The position numbers and the translations under genes are program-made. From NCBI GenBank assembly GCA_963701265.1, contig OY969581.1, positions 186,001-250,000 on the forward strand: a stretch of DNA of 64,000 nucleotides, in the 5' to 3' direction. The notes under the pieces are model-generated. The model saw only the letters and a list, made by a program, of their open reading frames with translations. It was not told the origin of the DNA and ran no database searches. This stretch comes from VRUE01 sp963701265 (GTDB lineage Bacteria; Actinomycetota; Thermoleophilia; Solirubrobacterales; 70-9). Of this stretch, positions 47,857 through 57,761 are shown in pieces. Within the stretch, counting starts at the first letter, position 1; each line of letters opens with the position of its first letter.

Positions 47857-49370
47857 GCGGCGAGACTACGTTGGTTGGCGGCTGCCAGGGAGGCGCCGAC
47901 AGCGAAGAGGACCCAGGTGATCGGGTCCTCGAAGAAGCCGGCGTAGGCCATGGTGTGGACGAGCAGCGCGACGAAGGTGGCGAGAACCGCCGTGCGGGCG
48001 ACCGAGAACCGGCGCAGCAGACCGCGGCCCATCGTCAAGAGCGCCGTCACGACGAGGGCGACGTAGGCAGCCAAGCCGACGAGGCCCTGCTCGGCGGCGA
48101 CGGTGATCGGCTCGGTGTGGGAGACCGAGACCGGCGCCTTTTCGGTGTCGATGTGCTCACGGTAGGCCTTTGGAAAGCCACCGGAGCCGTAACCCCAAAC
48201 GGGTCTCTGCGCAAACAGCTTTGCGCCGCCGGTGATCAGGTTGCAGCGACCGCCCGTGTCGACGTTGCAGCGGTCGGGGCTGAGCTTGGAAGCGCCTCCC
48301 GCGAAGACGATCACAAGCAGCGCGAGGACCGCGACGGCGCCCACCGCCGCGAGCGTCCACTTGACGCTCCACTTCAGGGCGGCAAGCACAGCCAAGCCGC
48401 CAAGCAGGGCCGCGAAGCTCGACTGGGAGAACGTCGGCACCAGCCCAAACCACACCACTGCGACCAGCGCGGTGAGCAACGCCAACGTGCGGCGCTCGCG
48501 CGCCCACAGCAGCGCGCTCATCGCCACGACCGCCACTAGGGCCAGGTACCTGCCGTAGATATTGGGGTCCCAGAAGACCGAGTTGACCCGGAAGTAGGTG
48601 TGGAATTCGTTCGAGCGGATCACCTGGTCGTTCCAGAACAGGCTGCGGGTCGCCCACTCAACCGTCCCGACCAAGACGAAGCAGACCGCCTCGATCCCGA
48701 CCACCCAGAGGACCAGGGTCAGAAGCCTGCGGTCCCAGGTGACGTCGCGCAGCAGGCCGTAGACGAGGCTGAAGGGGACGAAGAAGAAGCAGGCGTTCTG
48801 CAGGCCTTTGGAGAAGTCCTCGGAGTACAGGGCCTGGACCGCGTACAGGACTACGACGGTCGCCAACAGCCGGGGGAGCCATGCGGTTGGGCCGGCGGGG
48901 CCTGTCACCGCAGGGGACCCCCCACCCCTTCCGGTCGCTAAAGCGTCCTCAGGGGCGGGTCCCCCTACGGCGCCACCCCCCGGCAGAAGCGCTGTCAGCA
49001 CACCGCCCGAGAGGACCAAGTAGAGCGGTACGAGGAGGTTGGCCGTGTCGCCGCCTGCCTCAAGTGGCACTCGAAACGGTAGAGCGGCAACGATCGCCAA
49101 CGGGAGCAGGATTGGCCAGCGCTTGAAGACATAGGCAAGCGCCGCAGAGACGGCTATCGCCAGCCCTCCGAGGGCGATCAGACGACTTGGATGATCGCGC
49201 AGGTCGGCGATCTGGTGCGAGTGCCACTGGTCGCCGAGGATCAGGACGGGGAAGAGGGCGAGTGCAGTCAGCATCGCCAGCGAGCGCAAGCGTCCCGCTG
49301 GCAAAAGAATCACCGCAGCTGCCGCCACCGCCGCGATGAGAAGGCCGATGCCTGCCAGGAAGTCGCTCAC
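47832..49370 (-). CDS. O-antigen polymerase/ligase-type membrane protein
   Basis: 512 aa, about 12 membrane helices. Wzy/WaaL-type features: a periplasmic loop with the conserved arrangement RPVWGYGSGGFPKAYREHI and SHTEPITVAAEQGLVGLAAY (an H-N/E-x...E-x-G signature of O-antigen ligases). An unusual Gly/Pro-rich loop (GGGAVGGPAPEDALATGRGGG, about residues 130-150) interrupts the N-terminal helices. It probably polymerises or transfers the exported repeat unit. Confidence 0.82.
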   Translation of the reverse strand: MSDFLAGIGLLIAAVAAAAVILLPAGRLRSLAMLTALALFPVLILGDQWHSHQIADLRDHPSRLIALGGLAIAVSAALAYVFKRWPILLPLAIVAALPFRVPLEAGGDTANLLVPLYLVLSGGVLTALLPGGGAVGGPAPEDALATGRGGGSPAVTGPAGPTAWLPRLLATVVVLYAVQALYSEDFSKGLQNACFFFVPFSLVYGLLRDVTWDRRLLTLVLWVVGIEAVCFVLVGTVEWATRSLFWNDQVIRSNEFHTYFRVNSVFWDPNIYGRYLALVAVVAMSALLWARERRTLALLTALVAVVWFGLVPTFSQSSFAALLGGLAVLAALKWSVKWTLAAVGAVAVLALLVIVFAGGASKLSPDRCNVDTGGRCNLITGGAKLFAQRPVWGYGSGGFPKAYREHIDTEKAPVSVSHTEPITVAAEQGLVGLAAYVALVVTALLTMGRGLLRRFSVARTAVLATFVALLVHTMAYAGFFEDPITWVLFAVGASLAAANQRSLAACRDTSAA

Positions 49371-49873
49371 GGCTTGCTCTCGGTCGCGGGGGGCTCGCAG
49401 CCTGCGGTCGGGTTCCGCGTCGCGTGATGCAGCTTGATCGTGCCCGGCGGGACCAGCACGCGGTCCTGGCCCAGCAGTTTCACCCGCAGCTTGTAGCGGC
49501 CCGGCGGGGCGATGCCGTCGTTGCGGCTGCGGCCGTCCCAGTAGTAGGTGTGGAAGTGGTAGCGCTTGAGGTAGGCATCGCGGGCGAGGGTGACGATGAG
49601 CCTGCCGCCGGGCTTGACCACCTGGACGGTGCCCCGGTCCGACTGGGTGGTGCGGAAGCGGATGCGGATGCGGTCGTAGCGGCAGTCCTCGTTGGGGGTG
49701 AAGCTGTGCACCGGGTTCTTCGGGTGGAGGACGGGAGCGGCGACGAAGGTGACCCGGTCAAGCACGAGCGGGTCGCGCTTCAGCCGCTGCGACCAGGCGA
49801 AGGCGGCGAGTGTGGCGAGGACGAGGAGGGCGAAGACCAGGCCGGCCCAGGCCTCAGCCTTCGGTCGCGGCAT
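49367..49873 (-). CDS. Membrane-anchored FlgD-Ig-like protein
   Basis: 168 aa. Single N-terminal membrane helix (about residues 10-27), then an extracytoplasmic beta-sandwich with YDRIRIRFRTTQSDRGTVQV...YYWDGRSRNDGIAPPGRYKLRV. The WDGRxxxGxxxPxGxYxLRV motif is that of FlgD-type Ig domains, common as a structural add-on in secreted proteins. Overlaps both neighbours (4 and 20 bp), so it belongs to the polysaccharide operon; role unknown. Confidence 0.75.
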   Translation of the reverse strand: MPRPKAEAWAGLVFALLVLATLAAFAWSQRLKRDPLVLDRVTFVAAPVLHPKNPVHSFTPNEDCRYDRIRIRFRTTQSDRGTVQVVKPGGRLIVTLARDAYLKRYHFHTYYWDGRSRNDGIAPPGRYKLRVKLLGQDRVLVPPGTIKLHHATRNPTAGCEPPATESKP

Positions 49874-50624
49874 TGTCTTCGCCGACGATTACCGAGACCG
49901 ATGCGCCGCCGGAGACCGTTTCGATGTCGGACGTCATCAGCCGCACTTCCGAGATGCCGAGCGCCTTGGCGACCTTGCGCGCTTCCGGGGCGTGGCCGCG
50001 TTCGAACATGACGACGCTGTCGGTGAAGCTGGTGCTGCTGTTGGTGACGGCGCCGAGCTGGAAGCCCTTGCCCTCGACTTTGTCGCCGAATTCGGCGGCG
50101 AGGCCTGGTACCGCGGTGCCGTTGAGCACCGTCACTTCGATTTCAGCGGGCTTCGTCGTCTTCGCCGACTTGGTCTTGCCGCCCTTGCCGTTGGCGGAAT
50201 CCGACCCCTGGGTGACGAGGTAGGCAACGCCGCCGGCGACCAGGACGACGACCACGAAGAGGGCGACCAGGTAGCGCGGCTGGGCGATCCGCGAGCCGAA
50301 GCTGGAGAGCCCGGCGCGCAGGCGCTCGCCCCGGGTCAGTTCGGGCAGGCCCGCCTCGCGACGGCGACGGCGCTCCTCGCGCTGGTCGAGTGAGGCGCGT
50401 TCGGCGGTGCGCGACTCCTCCAGCGCGCGCAGCTCCTCGGCTCGCTTTGCCGCGGAAGCGGAGGTGGAGTCCTTGCGCTCGGAGTCGCGCTCAGGCGCCG
50501 AGCCGGCCCACTCGCGCAAGCGCCGCAAGTCGCGCCCCTGGGAGAAGGCGAGCATGGCAAGGACGGCCAGGCCCAGAAACGCCGCGAGGCCTGCGAAGGC
50601 GCCGATTTCCTTGATCAACTCCAC
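49854..50624 (-). CDS. LytR C-terminal (LytR_C/CpsA-like) domain membrane protein
   Basis: 256 aa, GTG 50624. Two membrane helices (about residues 9-27 and 120-142) flank a cytosolic Arg/Glu-rich linker with coiled-coil propensity (RAEELRALEESRTAERASLDQREERRRR). The exported C-terminus has the LytR_C fold signature EVTVLNGTAVPGLAAEFGDKV (about 165-185). LytR_C domains accompany LCP enzymes that attach glycopolymers to peptidoglycan; the catalytic LCP domain is absent here. No Shine-Dalgarno: the preceding base begins a 163-bp palindrome. Confidence 0.8.
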   Translation of the reverse strand: MELIKEIGAFAGLAAFLGLAVLAMLAFSQGRDLRRLREWAGSAPERDSERKDSTSASAAKRAEELRALEESRTAERASLDQREERRRRREAGLPELTRGERLRAGLSSFGSRIAQPRYLVALFVVVVLVAGGVAYLVTQGSDSANGKGGKTKSAKTTKPAEIEVTVLNGTAVPGLAAEFGDKVEGKGFQLGAVTNSSTSFTDSVVMFERGHAPEARKVAKALGISEVRLMTSDIETVSGGASVSVIVGEDNAATEG

Positions 50625-50625
50625 T

Positions 50626-50788
50626 GATGCCCTGCCTCATGACGTGGGCCGGGAAATGACGAGACCCAGGCGCCGCCAGACAAGGACGCAGGGAGCCCGA
50701 ATAGCACCGCTATTCGGGCGACTGAGGACGCAGTATGGCGGTGAGCTGGGGCCGTCATTTGCGGTCTGACGTCATGAGGCAGGGCATC
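50626..50788. repeat. 163-bp intergenic palindrome with 20-bp perfect ends
   Basis: GATGCCCTGCCTCATGACGT (50626-50645) is the exact reverse complement of 50769-50788. The centre GCCCGAATAGC-ACC-GCTATTCGGGC is an 11-bp perfect hairpin. The parts between are largely complementary (for example GAAATGACGAG with CCGTCATTTGC). It fills the whole gap between the CapD-like stop (50805) and the LytR_C start (50624). Size and termini resemble a MITE, but no target-site duplication or second copy is seen. Confidence 0.8.
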
Positions 50789-50804
50789 AGGTGGCTGCGA
50801 GAGG

Positions 50805-52691
50805 CTACTCGTCGTAGACGACTGCCGCCGCGTCACCACCAGGAGCGGTGATCATCTCGACGACGCGCTGAGCAAGGTTAGCCTCGTCCCCGGCCAGCAC
50901 CAGGTGCTCGAGTGAGTTCAGCGTCGCCTCGATCCAGTCGGGATCAAGCGGCGTCTCACGCACGGCCCGCTGGATCCGGCGCGCCGCCGTCGGCTGACCG
51001 CTCTCGGCGAAGCCGAGGAGTTCCTCGTGCAGCTTCTCCCCCGGCCGCGGTTTGGTGAACTCGATCGCGATGTCGGTTTCCGGCTCGTAGCCGGCGAGGC
51101 GGATCATGTTGCGGGCAAGGTCGACGATCCGCACCGGCTCACCCATGTCGAGGACGAAGACCTCGCCCTTGCCGGCGCCGATGTCCCCCGCGCGGATCAC
51201 CATCTGCACCGCCTCGGGGATGGTCATGAAGTAGCGGGTCATCTCCGGGTGGGTGACGGTAACCGGCCCACCGCGCTCGATCTGGCTGCGGAAGATCGGC
51301 ACGACGCTGCCCGAGGAGGCGAGCACGTTGCCGAAGCGGACGCTGGCGAAGCGCGTGCCGGGGTGTTTGCGCCCGGCCGACTCGACGATCCACTCGGCCA
51401 TCGCCTTCGAGGCGCCCATCACGGTTTTCGGGTTGACCGCCTTGTCGGTCGAGATCAGGACGAAGCGCTCGACGTTGGAGGCGGCTGCGGTCTCGGCCGT
51501 GATCCGCGTTGCGATCGCGTTGTTGCGCACCGCCTCCAGCGGGTTGGCCTCCATCAGCGGCACGTGCTTGTAGGCGGCGGCGTGGAAGACGACGCTGGGC
51601 TTGAAGCGCTGCATCACCTCCAGCATCCGGCCCGGCTCCTTGCAATCGGCGAGCACCGCCTCGGCGTTGGTGAAGTGGCGCTCCTCGACCATCTCGCGGT
51701 CGATCTGGAAGAGGTTGTCCTCGGCGTGGTCGAGCATCACCAGCAGCCGCGGTTTGACCTGGGCGATCTGGCGGCAGAGCTCGGAGCCGATCGAGCCGCC
51801 GGCGCCGGTGACGAGGACGATGCGGTCGCGCAGGTAGGCGCCGACGCGGTCGAGCTCGCGCACGATCGGGTCGCGGCCGAGCACATCCTCGACCCGCACC
51901 TCGCGCAGCTGCTTGTTGAGCTGGACGCCACCGCGCAGCAGCTCGAAGACGGTGGGCAGGGTGCGGACGCGGATCTCGCGCTCGCGGCAGGCGGCGACGA
52001 CTTTGGCCCGCAGCGTTCCCGGCGCCGAGGGGATCGCGATCACCACCTCGTCGGGACGGGTCTCGTCGAGAATCGCCTCGATCCGCTTGGTCGAGCCGAG
52101 CACCTTGAGGCCGAGCATGCGCATTCCGCGCTTGCGCGGGTCATCGTCGATGAAGCCGATCGCGGTGGCGCCGAGGTCGGGGTTGAGCTGCAGCTCGCGC
52201 ACCACCATCTGGCCGCCCGAGCCGGCGCCGATCACGAGCACCTCGTGCTTGGGCACGCGAGCGGAGCGGGAAGGGCGCTCGACGATCAGGCGCACCGCCA
52301 GGCGGGCGCCGGTGATCAGCATCAAGGTGAGCAGGAAGTCCATCACCGCGACCGAGCGCGGCAGGTTGTGGGCGAAGGGCCGCAGCACGGTGAAGGCGAC
52401 GACGAGGATCGCGCTGGCGACGGTGACGGCGCGGACGATCAGCAGGAAGTCGCGACCGCTGACGTAGCGCCACCACTTTTGGTAGAGCCCGAAGGCGGCG
52501 AAGACGACCAGCTTGCCGACGACGACGAAGCCGACCGACTGCGCAAAGAGGATCCAGTAGCGGTGCGGCAGGCCGCTCTGGTCGAGGAAGCGCAGCCGGA
52601 ACGCCAGGTAGAAGGAGAGCGCGACGAGCACGGCGTCAGCACAGACCTGGAGGACCCGGTTGCGGTAGACGGGATGGTTCAACCGGCGCAT
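50805..52691 (-). CDS. CapD/WbpM-type nucleoside-diphosphate-sugar 4,6-dehydratase (membrane)
   Basis: 628 aa from ATG 52691. Four N-terminal helices (about residues 15-115), a CoA-binding-like Rossmann fold (VLVIGAGSGGQMVVREL, about 145), then the SDR catalytic domain: VTGAGGSIGSELCRQI (about 292), VFHAAAYKHVPLME, STDKAVNPKTVMGASKAMAEW (the SMK-type active site replacing YxxxK) and FGNVLASSGSVVPIF. Such enzymes make UDP-4-keto-6-deoxy sugars for capsule/EPS, feeding the initiating transferase. First gene of the minus-strand operon. Confidence 0.9.
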   Translation of the reverse strand: MRRLNHPVYRNRVLQVCADAVLVALSFYLAFRLRFLDQSGLPHRYWILFAQSVGFVVVGKLVVFAAFGLYQKWWRYVSGRDFLLIVRAVTVASAILVVAFTVLRPFAHNLPRSVAVMDFLLTLMLITGARLAVRLIVERPSRSARVPKHEVLVIGAGSGGQMVVRELQLNPDLGATAIGFIDDDPRKRGMRMLGLKVLGSTKRIEAILDETRPDEVVIAIPSAPGTLRAKVVAACREREIRVRTLPTVFELLRGGVQLNKQLREVRVEDVLGRDPIVRELDRVGAYLRDRIVLVTGAGGSIGSELCRQIAQVKPRLLVMLDHAEDNLFQIDREMVEERHFTNAEAVLADCKEPGRMLEVMQRFKPSVVFHAAAYKHVPLMEANPLEAVRNNAIATRITAETAAASNVERFVLISTDKAVNPKTVMGASKAMAEWIVESAGRKHPGTRFASVRFGNVLASSGSVVPIFRSQIERGGPVTVTHPEMTRYFMTIPEAVQMVIRAGDIGAGKGEVFVLDMGEPVRIVDLARNMIRLAGYEPETDIAIEFTKPRPGEKLHEELLGFAESGQPTAARRIQRAVRETPLDPDWIEATLNSLEHLVLAGDEANLAQRVVEMITAPGGDAAAVVYDE

Positions 52692-52778
52692 AGGGAGCCG
52701 GGTGAGTTTAGTTGCTGGCGGCCGTGACGTTGCATGTCTGGAGACGTCTGGGCACCTATACCCGGCTCTATCCCTACG

Positions 52779-53453
52779 ATGTGGCGCTTGGTGCCGGCCC
52801 TCTTTTTCTTCGCCAGCGTGACCGACACGGTTGTCGACCCGATCGTCAACGTCGCCACCGACTTCATCGGCTCCGCCGGAGTCGGCGCCGTCTTCCTCTT
52901 GATGCTGCTCGAGTCCGCCTGCATCCCGGTGCCGAGCGAGGCGATCATGCTCTTTGCCGGATTCAGCGTCGCCGAAGGCGAACTGACGATGTTCGGCGTC
53001 GTCACCGCCGGCGTGCTCGGCAACCTGGTCGGCTCCTGGATCGCCTACGCGGTCGGCTACTACGGGCGGCTGGACCTGCTGGAAAAGAACAAGCTGATCC
53101 ACATCAGCCCCAAGCACCTGAAGTGGGCCGACGACTGGTTCGAGCGCTATGGCGCCGCCACTGTCTTCTTCTCGCGGATGCTGCCGATCGTCCGCACCTT
53201 CATCTCGCTCCCCGCCGGGGTGGCGAAGATGCCGTTCTGGCGCTTCACGATCTACACCCTCGCCGGCTGCATCCCCTGGGTCCTGATGCTGGCCCTGATC
53301 GGGCAGAGCGTCGGCGACAACTGGGAGGACTGGCGCCACAAGCTCGGCTACTTCGACTACGTGGTGGCGGCGGCGATCGGCGGCGGAGTGATCTACCTGA
53401 TCGTCAAGCGCCGTCGCGGTGGTGGCGAGACGGTCGGCTCGCCGGGCGCTTGA
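52779..53453 (+). CDS. DedA-family membrane protein
   Basis: 224 aa from ATG 52779; ATG 52734 would add 15 residues and leave only 42 bp to the divergent gene. DedA (VTT domain) signatures: FLLMLLESACIPVPSEAIMLFAGF (about residues 37-60), GNLVGSWIAYAVGYYGRL and RMLPIVRTFISLPAGVAKMPFWRF (about 127-150). Members flip undecaprenyl phosphate or phosphatidylethanolamine; the neighbouring uppP fits the former. Confidence 0.9.
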   Translation: MWRLVPALFFFASVTDTVVDPIVNVATDFIGSAGVGAVFLLMLLESACIPVPSEAIMLFAGFSVAEGELTMFGVVTAGVLGNLVGSWIAYAVGYYGRLDLLEKNKLIHISPKHLKWADDWFERYGAATVFFSRMLPIVRTFISLPAGVAKMPFWRFTIYTLAGCIPWVLMLALIGQSVGDNWEDWRHKLGYFDYVVAAAIGGGVIYLIVKRRRGGGETVGSPGA

Positions 53454-54258
53454 GCGCCGCGGCTGACGGGCGGATTCCAGCTGGGCGAGCGGTCGCCCTC
53501 GGCATCGTCCAGGGACCGGCCGAGCTGCTGCCGGTCTCGAGCTCGGCCCACATCGTCCTCGTCCCCTGGCTCGCCGGCTGGGACTGGGAGGCGATTGACC
53601 CCGAGGTGCGCAAGAGCTTCGAGGTCGCCCTCCACACCGGGGCCGCAGCGGCCCTGCTGGTCGGCCAGCGGCGCTTGATCGCCGAGGAGTTGCGCGCCTT
53701 CGACCTGCGCGGCGCGGTGGTCCTGGCGCTCTCTTTCCTGCCCGCAGCAGTCGTCGGCTACAAGCTCGAGCGGCCGATCGAGCGACACCTGGGCGGCCCG
53801 CGGGCGACCGCCTACGGCCTGCTCGCCGGGGCGGCGGCGATGCTGGTCGCCGACACCCGGCCGCAGCTGCGCGGTCGTGGCGAGGCCGGGACTGCCGATG
53901 GCCTCGCCCTCGGCGTCGCCCAAGCCGCCGCCCTGGCTCCCGGCGTCTCGCGCAACGGCATCACCCTGGCCGCCGCCCGCTGGCGACGCTTCTCGCGCGA
54001 CCAGGCCAACCTGCTCTCGCGCACGATCGCGCTGCCGATCATCGTCGGCGCCACCGCGCTCAAGGGCACCCGCCTGGCACGCCGCGGCTCCTCGCCGCAG
54101 CTGCGCCGCTCAATGGCGATCGGGGTCGCGGCATCCTTCGCCTCGACCCTCGCCTCGCAGCGCCTGATCGGCCTGGTCGAGCGTGATCGGGCGCTCTGGC
54201 CATACGCCGCCTACCGAGCCGCCCTCGCGGCCGTCGTGCTTGCGAGACTGCAGGGACG

Positions 54259-54262
<4 letters not shown>
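53450..54262 (+). CDS. uppP: Undecaprenyl-diphosphatase (BacA family)
   Basis: 270 aa from TTG 53450, which overlaps the DedA stop (TTGA); it is the only standard start placing a short lead before RAVALGIVQGPAELLPVSSSAH. Catalytic motifs: (E/Q)-rich GPAELLPVSSSAH with the conserved Ser/His (about residues 22-34) and PGVSRNGITLAAARWRRFSR (PGxSRxxxT, about 165-184). About 8 membrane helices. It regenerates undecaprenyl phosphate for peptidoglycan and polysaccharide synthesis. The first catalytic motif reads Q-G-P-A-E rather than the usual EGxTE. Confidence 0.9.
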
Positions 54263-55266
<1,004 letters not shown>

Positions 55267-56781
55267 ATGGAAGCCCGCCCCAGCAGCGCGATGATCGGAA
55301 CAGTGCTCTCCGGCCGCTACCGGCTGGAGGCGAAGCTCGGCAGCGGTGGCATGTCGACGGTCTACCTCGCCCGCGACCAGACGCTCGACCGGCAGGTGGC
55401 GGTGAAGGTGATGCACCGCGAGATGTCCGAGCAGGCTGACCAGCTCGAGCGCTTCCGCCAGGAGGCGCGCTCGGTCGCCAAGCTCTCCCACCCCAACGTC
55501 GTCTCGGTGATCGACGCCGGCGAGGACGGCGGCCACCCCTACATCGTCTTCGAGTACGTCGAGGGCGAAACCCTGAAGCAGCGGATCAACCGCGACGGGG
55601 CGCTGGCGCCGCAGGAGGCGATCGCCTACGCGATCGAGATCGCCCGCGGCCTCTCGATGGCCCACGCCCGCAACATGGTCCACCGCGACATCAAGCCGCA
55701 GAACATCCTGATCGACGCCGAGGGGCGGGCGAAGCTGACCGACTTCGGCATCTCGCGCCAGCTCGAGCAGGACGGGATGACCGCCACCGGCCGCGTGCTC
55801 GGCACCACCGACTACGTCGCGCCCGAGCAGGCGATGGGGCGCAAAGTCGACCCGCGCACGGACATCTACTCGCTCGGCGTCGTCCTCTACGAGATGTTGA
55901 TCGGCCAGGTCCCCTTCGCCGCCGACAGCCAGGTCGGGGTGGCGATGAAGCACGTCAACGAGGAGCTGCCCGACGTGCAGCGTCGCCGGCCCGAGGTATC
56001 CGCTGCGGTGGCGCTGGTGGTCGAGCGCTCCACCGCCAAGGACCCCAACGAGCGCTACCAGCAGGTCGGCGAGATGATCGACGACCTCTCCACCGCGCTC
56101 GAGGTCGAGGCCGCCCGCGCCGGTTCCACCACCGGCGAGGCGACCAGCGTGCTCGACGCGGTGCCGCCACCCAAGCGCAAGCTCTCCGGCGGCCGGCGCT
56201 GGAGCTGGGCCGCGGTCGTCGGGCTGCTCCTCGTCGCCGGTGCCGTGCTGCTCGTCGTGCTGGTGATCTCGGGTGGCGAGCTCGGTGGTGGTGGCGCCAA
56301 CAAGGACAAGGGCAAGTCGATCTCGGTCACCGCGGCCACCGACTACGACCCGCAGGGCGACGGCGAGGAGGTCGGCAGCAAGGTCGAACTGGCCAGGGAC
56401 GGCGACCCGACCGGCACCGCCTGGGAAACCGAGCACTACGAATCCGACACCTTCGCCGGCACCAAGACCGGCCCCGACCCCGGCGTCGGCATCTACGTCA
56501 CAACGAGTGCTCCCGCCGTGCCGGCAAGGATGATCGTGCGCACGCCGACCCCCGGCTGGGACGCGCAGATCTTCGCCACCGACTCAGGCCCGCCGGAAGA
56601 CCTCTCCGAGTGGAGCGAACCGGTCGGCATCATCGTCGACGCCGAGGCGACGGAGGAGATCGACCTCACCGTGCCCTCCCCCTCCCGCTACTTCCTGATC
56701 TGGTTCAACAAGGCCTCCGAAGCCAATGACCAGTACGGCGGCTACCAGGTGGAGATCAGCGACATCAAGCTGCTGCGCTAG
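55267..56781 (+). CDS. Membrane Ser/Thr protein kinase with extracellular discoidin-like domain
   Basis: 504 aa; ATG directly after the purM stop. Kinase domain about residues 17-275: GSGGMSTVYLA glycine loop, VAVKVM lysine, HRDIKPQNIL catalytic loop, DFGIS activation start and APEQAM. Membrane helix about 312-335 (WAAVVGLLLVAGAVLLVVLVI). The C-terminal extracellular domain (VTAATDYDPQGDGEEVG...GTAWETEHY...GIYVTTSAPAVPARMIV) resembles the galactose-binding/F5-8 domains of some actinobacterial kinases. It has no PASTA repeats, unlike the kinase at 57758. Confidence 0.9.
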   Translation: MEARPSSAMIGTVLSGRYRLEAKLGSGGMSTVYLARDQTLDRQVAVKVMHREMSEQADQLERFRQEARSVAKLSHPNVVSVIDAGEDGGHPYIVFEYVEGETLKQRINRDGALAPQEAIAYAIEIARGLSMAHARNMVHRDIKPQNILIDAEGRAKLTDFGISRQLEQDGMTATGRVLGTTDYVAPEQAMGRKVDPRTDIYSLGVVLYEMLIGQVPFAADSQVGVAMKHVNEELPDVQRRRPEVSAAVALVVERSTAKDPNERYQQVGEMIDDLSTALEVEAARAGSTTGEATSVLDAVPPPKRKLSGGRRWSWAAVVGLLLVAGAVLLVVLVISGGELGGGGANKDKGKSISVTAATDYDPQGDGEEVGSKVELARDGDPTGTAWETEHYESDTFAGTKTGPDPGVGIYVTTSAPAVPARMIVRTPTPGWDAQIFATDSGPPEDLSEWSEPVGIIVDAEATEEIDLTVPSPSRYFLIWFNKASEANDQYGGYQVEISDIKLLR

Positions 56782-56792
56782 GCGCGCCTGGT

Positions 56793-57761
56793 TTAGAACT
56801 CATAGGAGCGGGCGCGCTGGTGGCGCTCGACCGCGAGGCTGATCAAGCGGTCGCAGAGAGCCGGGTACTCGAGGCCGGAGGCCTGCCAGAGTTTGGCGTA
56901 GACGCTGGTCTGGGTAAAGCCGGGCATGGTGTTGATCTCGTTTACGAGCACGGCGCCGTCGGGGTCGGCGAAGAAGTCGCAGCGGGCGAGGCCGCTGCAG
57001 CCGCCGAGCCGGAAGGCGTGCACCGCCAGCTCGCGCACCTGGGCGAGCTGGTCTGTTGAGATCGGGGCGGGCACGACAAGCTCCATGCCGCCCTCGCGGT
57101 ACTTGTTCTCATAGTCGTACCAGTCGCCTTTGGCGACGACCTCGCCGGGCTGTGAGGCATCGACCTGCTCGTTGCCGAGCAGCGAGCACTCGACCTCACG
57201 GCCGCTGGCGGAGGCCTCGACGATCACCCGCGGGTCGTGCCGACGGGCCAGCTTCACCGCCTCGTCAAGTTCGCTGCCAACCCCGGCAACCTTGCTGATC
57301 CCGACGCTGGAGCCAAGCCGCGACGGCTTGACCCAGAGCGGCGAGCCCAGCTGCTCGCAGCGCTGGCGCCAGCTCGCCTCCCCCGCGTCGACGAAGTCGA
57401 CCTGGGGCAGGCCGGCCTGGGCGAAGAGCCGCTTCAGCGTCAGCTTGTCCATGCAGGCGGCCGAGGCGAGTACGTCGGAGCCGACGTAGGGCAGGTCGAG
57501 CCACTCGAGCAGGCCCTGCACGCTGCCGTCCTCACCGAAGGGACCGTGCAGGGCGGGGAAGGCGACGTCGGCGCCGAGCAGGCCCTCTCCGGGCGTCAGC
57601 TCAACACCATCGCCGTCATGGCTCCAGGCCCCGGCCCGGGAGATCGTCACCCGCAACGGCTCGTGACCGGCCTCCTCCAGCCCCCGGGCGACCGCCTCGC
57701 CGGAGCGCAGTGAGACGTCGTGCTCGGAGGAGCGGCCACCGCTGAGTACGGCGACTCTCAT
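56793..57761 (-). CDS. ddl: D-alanine--D-alanine ligase
   Basis: 322 aa. ATP-grasp enzyme forming the D-Ala-D-Ala dipeptide of peptidoglycan. N-terminal RVAVLSGGRSSEHDVSLRSG, FPALHGPFGEDGSVQGLLEWLDLPYVGSDVLASA, central PLWVKPSRLGSSVGISKV and C-terminal GLARCDFFADPDGAVLVNEINTMPGFTQTSVY are all diagnostic. Its start overlaps the PASTA kinase stop by 4 bp, so it is co-translated at the end of the wall cluster, an addition to the usual fhaB-pstP-rodA-pbpA-pknB order. Confidence 0.95.
   Translation of the reverse strand: MRVAVLSGGRSSEHDVSLRSGEAVARGLEEAGHEPLRVTISRAGAWSHDGDGVELTPGEGLLGADVAFPALHGPFGEDGSVQGLLEWLDLPYVGSDVLASAACMDKLTLKRLFAQAGLPQVDFVDAGEASWRQRCEQLGSPLWVKPSRLGSSVGISKVAGVGSELDEAVKLARRHDPRVIVEASASGREVECSLLGNEQVDASQPGEVVAKGDWYDYENKYREGGMELVVPAPISTDQLAQVRELAVHAFRLGGCSGLARCDFFADPDGAVLVNEINTMPGFTQTSVYAKLWQASGLEYPALCDRLISLAVERHQRARSYEF

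Noticed and set aside
52712..53449. Extended N-terminus of uppP reading through the DedA gene in another frame
   Set aside because: Residues before RAVALGIVQG are an Arg-rich shadow of DedA; TTG 53450 gives the normal BacA length.
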